A DNA stretch of 64,000 nucleotides, taken from Tamaricihabitans halophyticus. GTDB taxonomy: Bacteria; Actinomycetota; Actinomycetes; Mycobacteriales; Pseudonocardiaceae. Under the pieces are notes generated by a model. It had not been told where the DNA came from. It did not search any database and saw only the letters and a list, made by a program, of their open reading frames with translations. The position numbers and the translations under genes are program-made. Positions 62,244 through 64,000 of this stretch are shown in pieces (positions within the stretch are counted from its first letter, which is position 1; each line of letters begins with the position of its first letter). The stretch covers positions 27,717-91,716 of the forward strand of contig NZ_SLXQ01000019.1 of the NCBI RefSeq assembly GCF_004340875.1. Direction: 5' to 3'.

Positions 62244-63422
62244 TCAGCGCCAACCGGTTTCCTTCGCCCAATCCTCGGCCCGCCGCAGCGCCGCACGCAG
62301 GAATGGGGTCTTGTCGGTCGCGTAGTCATCCATCCGGGTATAGCGGTTGCGCTCGGCCAGCTGCCGTTTGATGTCCGCGTAGGCCGTCACTTGCTCGGGG
62401 TGCTCGCGCAGCCAGTCGCGCAGCAACAGTGCCTCCCGCCAGGCAGGGGAATCGGCTGGCCGGATATGGCAGTTCACCGCGCGCCCCGGATCCGCGTTCA
62501 CCGCAAGCGCCTTATCCCATTCCGTACCGTCCTGCGCCGTGTCGGTGAAACCTTCGCTGTTACGTACCAGGCCGACGTCGATGAGCTCATCGGCGAGCCG
62601 ATTGGCCGCGGCCAGATCGGACACGACGACCTGCAGGTCCAGCACATCCTTCGCGGCGAGCCCCGGCACCGCGGTGGAGCCGATGTGGTCGACGCGGTGC
62701 GCCCGCTCCCCCGCAACCACATTGATCCGGTCGATCTGCCGCGCCGCCTGCGTTGGCCAGTTCGGATCCGACGTACACAACATCGGCTGCGAATCCCGGG
62801 CGGCCGCTCTGCGCAGCCGCAGATTGCCTTCGAAGCCGACCAACCGGTCCGCCCACAGCGCATCGACCTCGGCCAGCACCAGATCCCGCGTGCTGCCGTT
62901 GTTCAGCCAGACATCGGCGGCGCGGCGTCGTTGCTCCTCGGTTGCCTGCGCCCGAATCCGCGCCCGCGCGTCCTCCTCCGGCATGCCGCGCGAGCTGACC
63001 AGCCGGTCGATCCGGGTTTGCTCCGGAGCGTCCACCACCAGCACCACGTGGTAGTTCGCCCACATTCCGTTCTCCACAAGGAGCGGCACATCGTGGACCA
63101 CAATCGCATCCGGCGCCGCTTCGGCCATCAACTCCGCGGTACGCGCGCCGATCCGCGGGTGCAGGATGCCGTTCAACCTCGTGCGCGCGGCGTCATCGGC
63201 GAAAACCAACCGTCCGAGCGCGGGACGGTCCAGCGTTCCGTCCGCGGCCAGCACCTCGCCGCCGAAAGCATCGACGACCTCGGCAAGCCCGGCCGACCCC
63301 GGCTCCACGACCTCCCTGGCGATCTGGTCGGAATCAATCAGCACCGCGCCATGTTCCGCGAGCCGGTTCGCGATCGTGGATTTCCCCGCCCCGATGCCGC
63401 CGGTCAGCCCTACTCGCAACAT
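62244..63422 (-). CDS. coaE: dephospho-CoA kinase fused to a GrpB-like domain
   Basis: 392-aa bifunctional-looking protein, as in mycobacterial CoaE (Rv1631). Residues 1-200: P-loop VGLTGGIGAGKSTIANRLAEHGAVLIDSDQIAREV and CoaE core VVHDVPLLVENGMWANYHVVLVV; this completes CoA synthesis by 3'-phosphorylating dephospho-CoA. Residues about 215-390: GrpB/UPF0157 nucleotidyltransferase-like domain (VDHIGSTAVPGLAAKDVLDLQVVV, WDKALAVNADPGRAVNCHIRPADS). The ATG at 63422 starts directly at the P-loop strand. Confidence 0.95.
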   Translation of the reverse strand: MLRVGLTGGIGAGKSTIANRLAEHGAVLIDSDQIAREVVEPGSAGLAEVVDAFGGEVLAADGTLDRPALGRLVFADDAARTRLNGILHPRIGARTAELMAEAAPDAIVVHDVPLLVENGMWANYHVVLVVDAPEQTRIDRLVSSRGMPEEDARARIRAQATEEQRRRAADVWLNNGSTRDLVLAEVDALWADRLVGFEGNLRLRRAAARDSQPMLCTSDPNWPTQAARQIDRINVVAGERAHRVDHIGSTAVPGLAAKDVLDLQVVVSDLAAANRLADELIDVGLVRNSEGFTDTAQDGTEWDKALAVNADPGRAVNCHIRPADSPAWREALLLRDWLREHPEQVTAYADIKRQLAERNRYTRMDDYATDKTPFLRAALRRAEDWAKETGWR

Positions 63423-63608
63423 GGCGACCATCTTCGCAGGGACCGCCCCGTCGTTGACCAAGACCGCCACGAAGCACAGCTGTGTCGATACGCGCAAGTT
63501 CCACGGCGCTGGTTTTGACTATGTGGGTGACACGCCCACCGGCCTACCACGGATTTGGCCCGGTAGCGCGTACGGTGCCGGCAGCAGAGTCACGCGAGCG
63601 GAGGTCTG

Positions 63609-63824
63609 ATGCGCGCCAGGAGCAGGCAACCGGGCAAGCACCGGCTGGGTACGCCGGGCCTGGTGCACTGCGTGCTGTACCGACCGGTCGCGACGGCGCT
63701 CGAGGAGTACCGGCGGAACTGGTTCACCGCCATCCTGGTGCCCGCGAAACACAGCATCGCTGGACTTCGCCGGCGCGCCCGTCTTGCGGCCCGCGAGCGC
63801 GCCTGGGCCCCAGCGACCTCCTGA
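63609..63824 (+). CDS. small basic protein of unknown function
   Basis: 71-aa, very Arg-rich (RSRQPGKHRLG ... RRRARLAARERAWA), no hydrophobic segment long enough for a membrane span and no known domain. Supported mainly by a good ribosome-binding site (GGAGG at 63600-63604, 4 nt before the ATG). May be a nucleic-acid-binding peptide; could also be non-coding. Confidence 0.4.
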   Translation: MRARSRQPGKHRLGTPGLVHCVLYRPVATALEEYRRNWFTAILVPAKHSIAGLRRRARLAARERAWAPATS

Positions 63825-63908
63825 GCGCGAGCGCAACCGCCTGACTCCGCAGACCACGGTTCCGCACCAGACCAAACAGATACACGAAACGCCCGACCGG
63901 ATCTTGGC

Positions 63909-64000
63909 GGTTTCAGGGGGTCGACGCAACACTGCTGTTAGTTGGTGGTGATTAGATCACGCAGACGCTCGGCTGGGGTATCCCAGCCGAGCGTTTTGCG
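63909..64000 (-). mobile_element. right end of an IS30-family insertion sequence (cut by the window)
   Basis: The last 60 bp encode a transposase C-terminus; the 25-30 bp after its stop (TGTTGCGTCGACCCCCTGAAA on the minus strand) would hold the terminal inverted repeat, whose exact end and target duplication cannot be set without the other end. No resistance or cargo gene is visible in the part seen. Confidence 0.55.
63938..64000 (-). CDS. IS30-type transposase, C-terminal 20 residues
   Basis: Minus-strand frame ending RKTLGWDTPAERLRDLITTN-stop, the typical C-terminus of IS30-family DDE transposases (RPRKTLGW-x-TPAE). The rest lies beyond the window. The coding sequence contains a 13-bp perfect inverted repeat (63965-63977 and 63982-63994, loop of 4 nt). 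Confidence 0.8.
   Translation of the reverse strand, partial: RKTLGWDTPAERLRDLITTN

Overview
The window is high-GC DNA from an actinobacterium. The dense overlapping operons, GTG/TTG starts, a DUF3558 lipoprotein, a SigK/RskA pair with an MPT83-like fasciclin lipoprotein, and the gene order pheT-pheS-tsnR-rplT-rpmI-infC ... uvrA-MBL ... uvrB ... coaE all fit the order Mycobacteriales/Pseudonocardiales. A Pseudonocardiaceae genus is my best guess, by inference only. No tRNA, rRNA or CRISPR array was seen.

Layout. 1-4.1 kb: translation cluster on the minus strand (infC-rpmI-rplT-tsnR-pheS-pheT, with pheT cut by the window edge). 4.3-11.7 kb: a DUF1844 gene, an IclR/RidA pair divergent from a D-serine-deaminase-like enzyme, and a CitA/CitB-type two-component system divergent from a dctA-type dicarboxylate carrier. 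11.8-15.9 kb: uvrA, a metallo-hydrolase and an NTF2-like protein. 16-21.3 kb: a flavin monooxygenase; a lactonase/iron-alcohol-dehydrogenase/FmdB operon that looks like gamma-butyrolactone catabolism; a membrane acyltransferase. 21.4-27.1 kb: a secreted phosphodiester glycosidase, then a sugar ABC importer with a GH172 (DUF2961) glycosidase. 27.1-37.0 kb: a SigK-type regulon with a fasciclin lipoprotein, a molybdopterin oxidoreductase, DUF1295, two CFA synthases, an alpha/beta hydrolase, an FAD oxidase, DUF1365, sigK and rskA. 37.1-42.6 kb: hisS, then an FGGY kinase and a fucose/arabinose-isomerase-type enzyme divergent from a LacI regulator. 42.6-44.4 kb: a RES-domain toxin with its antitoxin, and a DinB protein. 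44.5-53.5 kb: an S9 peptidase, a TerC protein behind a yybP-ykoY (manganese) riboswitch, a hydrolase-ABC ATPase fusion with its permease, a MerR regulator and a lipoprotein. 53.5-64 kb: uvrB, two tandem DUF402 genes, an ABC exporter/GT39/two-component operon, coaE-grpB, a small orphan gene and the 3' end of an IS30-type transposase.

How parts work together. Two points rest on DNA signals rather than gene names. First, the ABC-importer/GH172 operon (22.8 kb) and the isomerase/kinase operon (41.5 kb) have nearly identical promoters (TTGAC[G/A], N17/18, TAGCGT) followed 4-5 bp later by a LacI-type operator. This suggests that the single LacI regulator controls both, giving a split import-hydrolyse-isomerise-phosphorylate pathway, possibly for D-arabinose from arabinan. 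Second, four places in the 27-32 kb region carry CC[A/G]ATC or GCCATC, N16, [C/G]CGAAT, close to the mycobacterial SigK promoter. Two of them lie exactly 7 nt before a start codon, as expected for leaderless mRNAs.
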